A stretch of 64,000 nucleotides of DNA from Gimesia algae (GTDB taxonomy: Bacteria > Planctomycetota > Planctomycetia > Planctomycetales > Planctomycetaceae), in NCBI RefSeq assembly GCF_007746795.1, contig NZ_CP036343.1, positions 6,949,029-7,013,028 on the forward strand, in the 5' to 3' direction. Numbering within the stretch: the first letter of the stretch is position 1; each line of letters opens with the position of its first letter. The translations under genes were made by a program, and so were the position numbers. Positions 50,961-59,600 of this stretch are shown here, one piece after another. Below the pieces are notes generated by a model, which did not search any database, was not told where the DNA came from, and saw nothing but the letters and a program-made list of their open reading frames with translations.

Positions 50961-51278
50961 ATGAGTACTCCAGCAAGCCTATATGATGAAGCAGTCAAAA
51001 CCTATGAGGGTGGTGATGTTGAGCAAGCTGTCGAGAAGCTGAAAGAAGTTCTGGCGATCGATGAAAACTACACCCTGGCCCATTCCGCAATTGCCGTTTA
51101 CTACCAGAAGCTCGGCAAGTTTGATGAAGCGATCGCTCATGCCACGAAAGTGACCGAACTGGACCCGGATGATTATTTTTCCCACATGCAGCTCTCAGTC
51201 ATCTGCCAGCGCTGCGGACGGATTCAAGAAGCGGAAGACGCGTTAGCCAAAGCCCACTCAATGGGACAGCGAAAATAA
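50961..51278 (+). CDS. Small tetratricopeptide-repeat protein
   Basis: 105 residues from ATG 50961 (MSTPASLYDEAVKTYEGGDV), preferred over the longer open frame from 50877 since the extra 28 residues look non-coding. Three TPR units cover the whole protein: YDEAVKTYEGGDVEQAVEKL, LAHSAIAVYYQKLGKFDEAI and FSHMQLSVICQRCGRIQEAE. Likely a cytosolic adaptor. AGAGAG is a weak ribosome site. A bidirectional terminator follows, shared with the convergent lipoprotein gene. Confidence 0.88.
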   Translation: MSTPASLYDEAVKTYEGGDVEQAVEKLKEVLAIDENYTLAHSAIAVYYQKLGKFDEAIAHATKVTELDPDDYFSHMQLSVICQRCGRIQEAEDALAKAHSMGQRK

Positions 51279-51307
51279 CACGGCAGAATCAGATCTGATA
51301 AAACACA

Positions 51308-51345
51308 AAAGCCCTCACCCGAATTTCGAGTGAGGGCTTTTTTTG
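51308..51345. terminator. Bidirectional rho-independent terminator
   Basis: AAAGCCCTCAC (51308-51318) pairs with GTGAGGGCTTT (51330-51340), followed by TTTT on the plus strand and preceded by AAAA for the minus strand. It separates the convergent TPR and lipoprotein genes. Confidence 0.85.
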
Positions 51346-51365
51346 TATCTCATCTGATGCCAGGT

Positions 51366-52223
51366 TTACTCGTCGCTGATCACGCGAAAGGGTGACTCAT
51401 CTTCCGCAGGGAACGCTGGCTGATCCGAGACCTGTTCCTCACGAATTTCTGCAAATGGATTTTCATTTTCAACAGTGATACTGGCAGACTGTTGCTGAAT
51501 GACAGCTGGCTTTTCATCAAACAAAATTCGCGCCGGTTCTGCCGGCGTAAGCCGCGCTCGGGAGACAGCCTGCTTGACTGGAGAGTCATTTTCGATCTGC
51601 GCAATTTTGAGTGACGAGGTCGTATTAAAGCTGCGACCATCGGGAGATTTCATGCGGACAATCAGAGTCAGTTCTGAATTGCGTGGCGTGGTTTGCCAGG
51701 GAAGTTCAAACCGGAACCCGGAACCGGCGAAGCCGGAGTACCAGTGGGAACGGACTTCCTGGCTGTCGAAGGTCCATAAACCGACACGGCGATTCTCTTC
51801 CGGCTGATTCAAATCCACCAGTTCAAGTTCGAATGCAGCGGGCAGTTTCACCGTTTCCCCATCTGCGTCATGAGGAGTAATGACGGTCGTCCAGAGTTCG
51901 TCACCCTGCTTGCTGTCCAGATCAACGCCACCGGTGAGCAGGCTATTGACCTTCACTCCGGTCACCTTGTAAAGGGCTTTGGTCTGCTCGGGCAGCAGGC
52001 TGCCGTTGGATGCTTTCGCCAGTTGTTTTGACATCGCTTCAGACTGATGTCGTGCCGAATCCAGCGCGTGCTGCGATTCTTTCAAATCGCGCTGCAAGGC
52101 AAAAATACTGTCTTCCTGCTGACGCAGTCGGGCTTCCAGCAAATCAGAATTACCACGACCTCCACACCCCATCAGGGTGAGAATCAACAACAACGACATC
52201 CTTGTCGTAAGGTATTGCTTCAT
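51366..52223 (-). CDS. Lipoprotein with coiled coil and beta-rich domain, function unknown
   Basis: 285 residues. The signal peptide ends in the lipobox LTLMGC. A coiled coil (about residues 28-75; LLEARLRQQEDSIFALQRDL) is followed by a beta-rich domain (about 85-215) with LWTTVITPHDADGETVKLP, LELVDLNQPEENRRVGLW and SGFRFELPWQ. The tail is polar with Phe-Ala-Glu motifs (ENPFAEI, ESPFRVI). I do not recognise a family. It is convergent with the TPR gene and lies 58 bases downstream of clpP on the same strand, so it may share the clpP transcript. Confidence 0.75.
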   Translation of the reverse strand: MKQYLTTRMSLLLILTLMGCGGRGNSDLLEARLRQQEDSIFALQRDLKESQHALDSARHQSEAMSKQLAKASNGSLLPEQTKALYKVTGVKVNSLLTGGVDLDSKQGDELWTTVITPHDADGETVKLPAAFELELVDLNQPEENRRVGLWTFDSQEVRSHWYSGFAGSGFRFELPWQTTPRNSELTLIVRMKSPDGRSFNTTSSLKIAQIENDSPVKQAVSRARLTPAEPARILFDEKPAVIQQQSASITVENENPFAEIREEQVSDQPAFPAEDESPFRVISDE

Positions 52224-52280
52224 CGGAAATCAATCAAAGCAGAAGACGTCTCTTCTGCCCTCCTCTAAATCAGATTACAA

Positions 52281-52886
52281 TTATTCTTTGGTTCCGGGCA
52301 GTTGCAGGTGCTCCAGAACATTGTCAATCAGACCATACGATTTGGCTTCCTGGGCGTCCATGAAGTTGTCGCGGTCTGTATCCTGTTCAATTTTTTCGAG
52401 CGTCTGACCAGTGTGATGCAGCAGAATCTCATTCAGACGCCGCTTCATCTTCAGTACTTCTTTGGCGTGAATTTCCAGGTCGGTTGCCGTTCCCTGCATT
52501 CCGGCGAGTGGCTGGTGAATCATGATGCGGCTGTTCGGTAACGCATTGCGTTTTCCGGCGGCACCCGCAGTCAGCAGCAGGGCACCCATACTGGCAGCCT
52601 GCCCGATACAGTAAGTGGCCACATCGCAGGAGATGTACTGCATCGTATCATAGATGGCCATTCCCGCGGTTACGGAACCACCGGGAGAATTGATGTAAAA
52701 ATGGATGTCTGCTTCGGGATCATCGAACTGGAGGAACAGCAACTGGGCGACCAGACTTTGTGCCACCTGATCGTTGACCTGTGACCCCATCATCACGATG
52801 CGGTCCTGCAACAGACGACTATAGATATCCATGGCCCGTTCATCGCGGCCATTTTTTTCGATCACATAAGGAGTAAGGACCGTCAT
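52281..52886 (-). CDS. clpP: ATP-dependent Clp protease proteolytic subunit (paralogue 1)
   Basis: 201 residues with a full ClpP fold. The catalytic triad is visible: Ser in [17 protein letters not shown], His in [15 protein letters not shown] and Asp in [20 protein letters not shown]-terminal [13 protein letters not shown] is typical. It forms heptameric rings that degrade unfolded or tagged proteins with ClpX/ClpA/ClpC. It lies downstream of a second ClpP gene with a 78-base gap. The two may form a mixed complex, as in other two-ClpP bacteria. The ATPase partner is not in the window. Confidence 0.94.
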   Translation of the reverse strand: MTVLTPYVIEKNGRDERAMDIYSRLLQDRIVMMGSQVNDQVAQSLVAQLLFLQFDDPEADIHFYINSPGGSVTAGMAIYDTMQYISCDVATYCIGQAASMGALLLTAGAAGKRNALPNSRIMIHQPLAGMQGTATDLEIHAKEVLKMKRRLNEILLHHTGQTLEKIEQDTDRDNFMDAQEAKSYGLIDNVLEHLQLPGTKE

Positions 52887-52964
52887 ATAACACTCACTTC
52901 AATTGATGATAAATTTGATGGTTGATAATCATTCGACAGTCTGCCTGCCGACGTATGTTGTTTT

Positions 52965-53591
52965 CTATTCTTTGTCTTTATCTTTTTTATCGCGAACCAG
53001 CAGTTCATCGACCAGGCCGTATTCAACCGACTCGGGAGCGGTCAAAAAGCGATCGCGCGAGGTATCGAGGGCAATCTGTTCGATTGACTGACCGGTGTGG
53101 TTGGCCAGAATCTGGTTTAAAACTTCACGTGTATCGAGGATGTCTTTGGCCTGAATTTCGATGTCGGAAACCTGTCCGCCGACTTCGCCGTAAGGCTGAT
53201 GGATCATCATTTTGGCGTGGGGCAGAATGTAGCGTTTGCCTTTTTGACCACCGGCGACCAGAATTGCTCCGCCACTGGCTGCCAGACCCACACAGTAGGT
53301 GGCAACATCGCATTCGATAAACTGCATCGTATCGTAGATGGCCATGGTGGAGGTCACGGAACCGCCGGGGGAATTGACGTATAAATTGATGTCCTGATGC
53401 CGGTTTTCAGACTGCAGATACAACAATTTCATCACGATTAAATTCGCGCTGGCATCGTTGATCACGCTGTCCAGAAAGATGATCCGGTTGTCCAGCAGGA
53501 GATCGCCAATCCCCATCTGACGCTGCTGTGAATAACTTCTGGCACGCTGGTTTGCCTGGGTTGGCATCGGCCCGGATAGGGGGTCAAACAT
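52965..53591 (-). CDS. clpP: ATP-dependent Clp protease proteolytic subunit (paralogue 2)
   Basis: 208 residues from ATG 53591 (MFDPLSGPMPTQANQRA), with AGGAT upstream. The open frame continues 28 codons further but without support. The Ser is in VGLAASGGAILVAGG, a Gly-Gly variant of the ASMG motif. His is in ILPHAKMMIHQPYGE, and Asp in ALDTSRDRFLTAPES. All three catalytic residues are kept, so it should be active. The N-terminal axial-loop region differs strongly from paralogue 1, which could change ATPase docking. It is first in the operon. Confidence 0.92.
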   Translation of the reverse strand: MFDPLSGPMPTQANQRARSYSQQRQMGIGDLLLDNRIIFLDSVINDASANLIVMKLLYLQSENRHQDINLYVNSPGGSVTSTMAIYDTMQFIECDVATYCVGLAASGGAILVAGGQKGKRYILPHAKMMIHQPYGEVGGQVSDIEIQAKDILDTREVLNQILANHTGQSIEQIALDTSRDRFLTAPESVEYGLVDELLVRDKKDKDKE

Positions 53592-54066
53592 GATATGATC
53601 CTGAGATGTAATGGTTGCTATAGTGACTCGTGACGAGGTTAATTCTGATTTAACTCTCACATCGTTTTGAACCACCGACTATGGCTGGCCTGTAACAGGC
53701 AGTCAAGTGGCAGCTCGATTATTTCTGTTCCCTGACAGGGAGGAAGAGGGCCTGTTTTGACCCGCACGCGTTCGCGCAGGAAGACCCTCCTGTTGATTTG
53801 AAAATTATATACCGTTCCTTATCCGATTTCCCTGTGATTCGTCAAGAGACGTTATGCAAAGTTCCCTTTCGCAGCAGTCTCAACATCGCTATCTTTTTCT
53901 CTTCAGGAAAGCTTAGGTTCTCAACACCCTGGCAAAAAGCGTACATGCATACAGTATCAGAAATAACGGTAAAAAAACACCAGAGATCCGGAGAGCTCTG
54001 GTGTGATCATGTTGAAATCAATCGGTGAGCAAGGCGCTTTACAAGGACTACGGGACCTTGCCTCGA
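53592..54066. other. Intergenic region with the terminator of the pseudopilin operon
   Basis: 475 bases between clpP paralogue 2 and the last pseudopilin-operon gene. It contains the minus-strand terminator at 53971-54003. The remaining bases hold the clpP promoter, not identified precisely. Confidence 0.4.
53971..54003 (-). terminator. Rho-independent terminator of the pseudopilin/DUF1559 operon
   Basis: CACCAGAG (53978-53985) pairs with CTCTGGTG (53996-54003), followed on the minus strand by seven T. A close relative of the hairpin at 55204-55238. Confidence 0.85.
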
Positions 54067-55152
54067 TCAGAAAGCGCCCTTCTCTATTTCAGCCTGTCCA
54101 TAACGCTGACCGGCGGGAGTGAGCAGGCGGGCGTAGATGGCAGGATCGATTTCGGGCGCCAGCGATTTTCCGCTCCCATCGCAGAAGATCACATTCACAG
54201 AACCGCCGGGATGATTCGAACTGGGGCGCCAGGCTTGTCCTTTCTTCGCTTTCAGATTAGAGCCGATGCGAGAATCTGTTGAGGTGGTCTTATTCTTCAG
54301 ATCGAATCCGGCCGGCAGTTTCAGCGATGTGCTGCCACTGGGGTAGACACCCTGCATATCGATGCCGAAACCCAGACTGCCCGTATCCTGGTCGGCCCAG
54401 TTCCCGGCCTGCAGATTTTCTGACAGCATTAATGTCTGAGCAAGTCCGTCCCCTTCCGAAATGAAATCCAGAGACATCCGCGAAGTGAACGGTCGCCAGA
54501 AGACGCCGCTGGCATACTTGACCGGAATATCGTCTGTCGTCGAGGGATCACCATCCAGCCCTCCATCGCCGGCCGGATGATGACCGATTCCTGTGGAGGC
54601 GTTATAACCTACCCCCGTCTTATTATAATTGGCCGTCACATATCCAACATTAACAACATAAGAGAGTGCCCCCTGATCTGTTGCAGACTCGTCACTGGGG
54701 CAGGAGAAGACGGGAAAGCGAATCGCGTTCAACGCAGCCAGTTGTTTGATCGCGTCTGAATTCGTATTTGTGTCTGCTGCCAGATTCGCAGTCGCATCCC
54801 ACCGCTGACGAAAACCGACATTGTCCAGGAAGGGCAGCAGCGTCGTACACCAGGTCAGGTCATCATAACTGGCATTCGCATTCGGTTCATCCTCGGTAGA
54901 AATCTGCAGGTAGGGATCGACCAGAAGTGGCAACTCAGAGTTGTTCCCCGAGGAAAAATTGACCGTCGCCAGACCGAGATTTCGCATGTTATTCAGACAA
55001 ACCAGTTTTCTGGCTGGTCCATGGGAGCTCGGCCCCATCGGCATGATCACCGCCAGCATCAGGAGCGCGATGACGAACAGGACTACCAGCAGTTCGATCT
55101 TTGAAAAGCCGTTGCGGTGCAGTCGTGGCTGTCTGGTTCTCTGAATCTGCAT
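54067..55152 (-). CDS. DUF1559-like protein with atypical prepilin motif
   Basis: 361 residues from ATG 55152, chosen because AAGGAG lies seven bases upstream. The prepilin region reads RNGFSKIELLVVLFVIALLM, where the usual FTLIEL is FSKIEL; the Glu at +5 is kept. The body resembles the gene at 55302 very closely: [56 protein letters not shown]. The C-terminal signature is [20 protein letters not shown]. It is the last gene of the operon and likely a duplicate of its upstream neighbour that diverged most at the N-terminus. Function unknown. Confidence 0.88.
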   Translation of the reverse strand: MQIQRTRQPRLHRNGFSKIELLVVLFVIALLMLAVIMPMGPSSHGPARKLVCLNNMRNLGLATVNFSSGNNSELPLLVDPYLQISTEDEPNANASYDDLTWCTTLLPFLDNVGFRQRWDATANLAADTNTNSDAIKQLAALNAIRFPVFSCPSDESATDQGALSYVVNVGYVTANYNKTGVGYNASTGIGHHPAGDGGLDGDPSTTDDIPVKYASGVFWRPFTSRMSLDFISEGDGLAQTLMLSENLQAGNWADQDTGSLGFGIDMQGVYPSGSTSLKLPAGFDLKNKTTSTDSRIGSNLKAKKGQAWRPSSNHPGGSVNVIFCDGSGKSLAPEIDPAIYARLLTPAGQRYGQAEIEKGAF

Positions 55153-55203
55153 AAGATACTCCTTCTCTACCTGAGACGCTGTCACCGTTTCTAAACCCGC
55201 CAC

Positions 55204-55238
55204 AAAAAAAGCACCAGAGATCCCAAGATCCCTGGTGC
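55204..55238 (-). terminator. Rho-independent terminator between the two DUF1559 genes
   Basis: GCACCAGGGATC pairs with GATCTCTGGTGC, allowing one mismatch, followed by seven T on the minus strand. Closely similar to the hairpin at 53971-54003, as if duplicated with the gene. Confidence 0.8.
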
Positions 55239-55301
55239 CCACATGTTTGAACCGATTTGAGAACAATGACTCAAATCATGGTTGCAGTCAACTTCATTCG
55301 C

Positions 55302-56384
55302 TTAGAAAGAAGTTCCGTCAACCACAGCCTGGCCATAACGCAGACCAGCGGGAGTGAGCAGACGAGCGTAGACGCCTGCATCCATCTGTGGTGTCAGTGA
55401 TTTTCCACTACCATCGCAGAAGATCACATTCACGGCACCACTGGGGTGGTTCGAGCTGGGACGCCATGCGGTTCCTTTGGCGGCGGTCAGATTAGAACCA
55501 ATACGTGAATCGGTTGAGTTCGTTGTGTTCTGCAGATTGAAACCGGCAGGCAGAGCCATGGTGGTGCTGCCGCTGGAGTAGACGCCACCCATATCAATAC
55601 CAAATCCGAGGCTGCCTGTATCCTGGTCAAACCATTCGCCGGCCTGCAGGTTTTCAGAAAGCATCAGCGTCTGAGTCATACCATCGGCAGCAGAAATGTA
55701 GTCCAGAGACATACGTGATGTATGAGGACGCCAGAAGACACCGGTTCCAAATTTAATTGGAATGTCTGCAGTCGTCCCGGAATCGCCATCCAGTCCACCA
55801 TCGCCAACAGGATGATGACCTACACCTGTGGTTGAGTTGTAACCAATGCCAGTGGAATTGTAATTAGCTGTTACGTAGCCAACATTGACGGCGTAAGACA
55901 GTGCTCCCTGGTCCGTAGAGAACTGGTCGTCAGGACAAGTAAACACGGGGAAACGAATCACGTTTAATGAAGCGAGATTCGTGACGGCGGCCGAATCTAG
56001 TGTGGCATTAGCGGCTGCACTGGCAGTCGCATCCCAACGCTGACGGAAACCGACGTTATCCAGGAATGGTAACAGCGTGGTACACCATGACAGGTCGTCA
56101 TTGCTGGCCTGTGCATTGGGTGCAGCGGTTGTGGAAACTTCAATGTTAGGATCCACCAACAGTGGCAACTGAGAATTGGCACCGGAGGAGAAGTTGACGA
56201 CGGCCAGTCCGACGTTTCGCATGTTGTTCAGACAGGACAGTTTTCGCGCTGCGGCACGGGCACTTTGAATGGCCGGCAGGGTCAGCGACACCAGGATGCC
56301 GATAATGGTGATCACCACCAGCAGTTCGATCAGCGTAAACCCTTTACGCTTCTGCAGCTTTTGTTTCATTTTTCGTGTATTCAT
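55302..56384 (-). CDS. DUF1559 PulG-like protein with prepilin-type N-terminus
   Basis: 360 residues. Motif [20 protein letters not shown] (residues 13-32), then [21 protein letters not shown]. The body parallels the 54067 paralogue: [38 protein letters not shown] and [20 protein letters not shown] lies near the ATG. It is in the operon downstream of the giant pseudopilin gene. In this subgroup the DG tail reads [18 protein letters not shown]. Function not established. Confidence 0.9.
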   Translation of the reverse strand: MNTRKMKQKLQKRKGFTLIELLVVITIIGILVSLTLPAIQSARAAARKLSCLNNMRNVGLAVVNFSSGANSQLPLLVDPNIEVSTTAAPNAQASNDDLSWCTTLLPFLDNVGFRQRWDATASAAANATLDSAAVTNLASLNVIRFPVFTCPDDQFSTDQGALSYAVNVGYVTANYNSTGIGYNSTTGVGHHPVGDGGLDGDSGTTADIPIKFGTGVFWRPHTSRMSLDYISAADGMTQTLMLSENLQAGEWFDQDTGSLGFGIDMGGVYSSGSTTMALPAGFNLQNTTNSTDSRIGSNLTAAKGTAWRPSSNHPSGAVNVIFCDGSGKSLTPQMDAGVYARLLTPAGLRYGQAVVDGTSF

Positions 56385-56675
56385 GTCATTCTCCTCACTT
56401 AGAAATACGGTTCAAACAGATTATATATTACTTGTTGCCAAGTATCAAAAACAAACTCAAAAACATCTCGATTCCACAGGAAACCAGAGGATTCCCGGAC
56501 TAATCCACTCTACAGGAACAGACGTTTCAACCGTCTACTTCCCACAGACTCTACTCACAGGCCCGCGACCAGAGCTGGTAACTTAGGTTACATGTGATTC
56601 CCCCTCATTCCTGTGCCTTATCTTACTATTATACCCAATTGTCCTGTTGTAATGATCAGGTAAAACATAAATTCG

Positions 56676-59600
56676 TTAATCTTCCTGGATCGACTGAATC
56701 AAATGGCGATAGCGAACCAGTCGTTTCCAGTTGTCATATTTTTTCGTGGTCGGCTCATAGGCTTCTTCCACACGGGTCCGGTCCACCACAAAGAAGCCAC
56801 GATAATCGGGAACATGAACCGATTTACCGTGTGCCCGGTCGCCGATCTGCACGACGTCATCATGGGCTGTCAGGCCCGCTCCAGAAGCTTCAAAGTAAGC
56901 CACTGACATAAAAACCGTAAACGTGTTACTGCGGGTAGTCATATTTCCCATAATCTTGGACAAAATCCGGTTCCGCGAATGGAAGTCAGCCGGTCCGTTT
57001 TCATGATCGGATCGCGTAGCCACTTCAAATAATAATCGAGGATCGTCGACATGCCCACTCGAAATATCCGTTGGCAGCGATCGAAACAGACTATTCTCTC
57101 TTAAATCACGAACCCCCGTGGTTGCTGCATTCCGAGATCCAAAGAAGTCGAAGCTGCGGAAGGGGCGTGAACCAGGCGTTCCAGGCAATTCGATATTTGC
57201 AATAGGATCAACAGCATCGCGTGATCTAATAAACTCCGCCCACCAGTTACGGGCAGATCCTTCGCTGGTATCGTTGAGACGATGAATTTTATAGGCATTC
57301 GTGACATCAGTGTTATACGCCCCACCGTCGAGGACACTGCTTGTCGTTCCCATATCATCAATCAGTGCCGCCAGGACTGAAGGATCTCTGATCGTGTTCG
57401 GATTCAACTTACCGGGAACGCGAAAATCTTTGAGTGGATTGGCCAACTGGCGATGAATGCGTGAAGGAACTTCAACATATTCAAATAGTCGGAACCAGAA
57501 ATTATCGTCGTCATCAGGCCCTGTATTATTTTCGCCATCCGGATTCAGAAATTTCTGAATCCCTGCCGTCTGCACACCATCAAGCACACCAATTCCCGAC
57601 TGCTGCATCGCACTGTCGACCAGGGCATAAGTCATCAGTCTGCGTCTGGTTTTACCCGCACTGGACGAACCATCCAGGTTACTTCCATTGGGGCCCGTCG
57701 CGGAAACGGGTAAGGTCTGCGGTGCCACGATCTCCTGGGTTGGCCCGACTATGGGAATAGAAAACAGTTCCACTGGTGATGAAAAATCGCGATCGAAATG
57801 CGGTTGCCAGGCAGTAAAGTTTGTGGTCGTACGTGAATTCTGCTGACCGATCGTATTACGAATATTCCCGGAAGCGATCGTATTCACGGTATCAGACCGT
57901 TGATGTAACGGCTGTGACCGTTCCTGGCTTTTCATCGCTCCCCGGTCGAGCTGCGCCTCTGCGGCCGCGGCGGTATCGGATGTCAGATTGAAATCACTTT
58001 TGGGAACTGAAATCTCATCTACCAGAATCCAGGGGTTATCACTATCCGGAACAGGAGTCCCGGTTGTCACATAAACATCGCGGCCCAGATGTGCCTTACG
58101 GAAGAGTTTGACTTTCACGTCGGTTGCAGTCGCAGCTAACTGAGTTCGTCCCTGGTCAAGGAAACTTCCCGCGCTGGTGGTAATATCAGTGAAGCTGTCA
58201 TTCAGAACCGTGACGAGAGACTGTGTTGTTGCCTGATCCGTCACCATATCAATTTTGTCACCGGCGGCGATGGCGACGGCGGGAATAATCCGTTCTCCGG
58301 CAGCTGTAAAATCGCCGTTCCCGTCCAGGTCGACCCGTAATTCACTGTAGGGATCGCCGCCCCCCGATTCAAATGTATCACCACCACTGGAACTTAACAG
58401 AGTAAATAATTCTCCCGCACGCACACTTTTGTTTTTGGGGATGGCATAGCTTACCATGCCTCCGTCTACTTCCAGTCCGAGCATCCATTTTCCACGTGTG
58501 CCAAATGAGACCGTGTAAGGACTGTTATTTCGTAGTTCAATGGCGCTAAAAAATCGCTCTTTATCAGTTCCATCAACTTTGTCATCAGGGAACTGCGTCA
58601 CAGCGTGATCTGTCATCTGATCTTCGCACTGAACCAGAGTAAACTCACTGAGTGTCAGTTCGACAGCTTCCACACCCCAGACCACTTTACGCTGTCCAGT
58701 CGCCTGCTCAGCCGAAGTATTCGTAAAAGGATTGTCATCCAACCCCCAGCCATCACCTAAATTAGTATCGTACTCAAAACGGGTCATGACACTATCGGGG
58801 TCAAGGCTGTCGACCAGATTCACGGCAAACTGGGCCATTTGCAGCATTTCATCCGAGCTATAATTTCTAGGATATGGATTTGCAACTGTAAATGAATCAG
58901 ATGATGGTGACGTAAAACAATTCAGGGAATAGAGAAGCGTATAAATATCGCGGGCCATCCGCTGACGGTCATAACGAGCCCAGAATTCCTGTTGTTCATT
59001 GGTTGTGGGAGGATAAGCGGGCAGACTGCTGCTGCTCCAACTGGTATTGATGGCAGTCGCAGGTAATAAATCCAGCATGGTATTGCCATTCAGATCTTCT
59101 CCTGTATCCAGGGAACCATTACCATTACTGTCTTCGCCCGGATGGGATGTAAGCGGACGATACGAGACTGTACGACCGGTTCCCGTATTTTCTAAAACCA
59201 ATAACTGGTTCAGATTCAGTTTGGTTTGATGGGGAGTGGAGATTGTCCCTTGTGGTAAGCCAGTTCCCAAAAGCTCCAATAATTCAGGTCGAAATGGATT
59301 TGTGGGATAAGGTGGAGGAAATTGATTCGTTATTCCGCTAGTAGAAACAGGTTTCGAAAACTGTTTCAGATCCCAGGCGATGGTCGTAAACCGTTTGCGG
59401 CGTTCGTAGTCTGTGCCTCCCGTGGTTCCAAAGTTCCGAGGCATTAAGGAGGCCAGACGGGACGTCACGCCGGAGCTCACAATGTCGGTCCCGGAAAGCT
59501 GCAGATGCGCCATCTCTTCCGGACCGAAAGGGTCATCATAGGGGCGCTGGACCTTCTCCATATCCACGACGATTTCATCCGAATCGTCCAGCAGGTAGTA

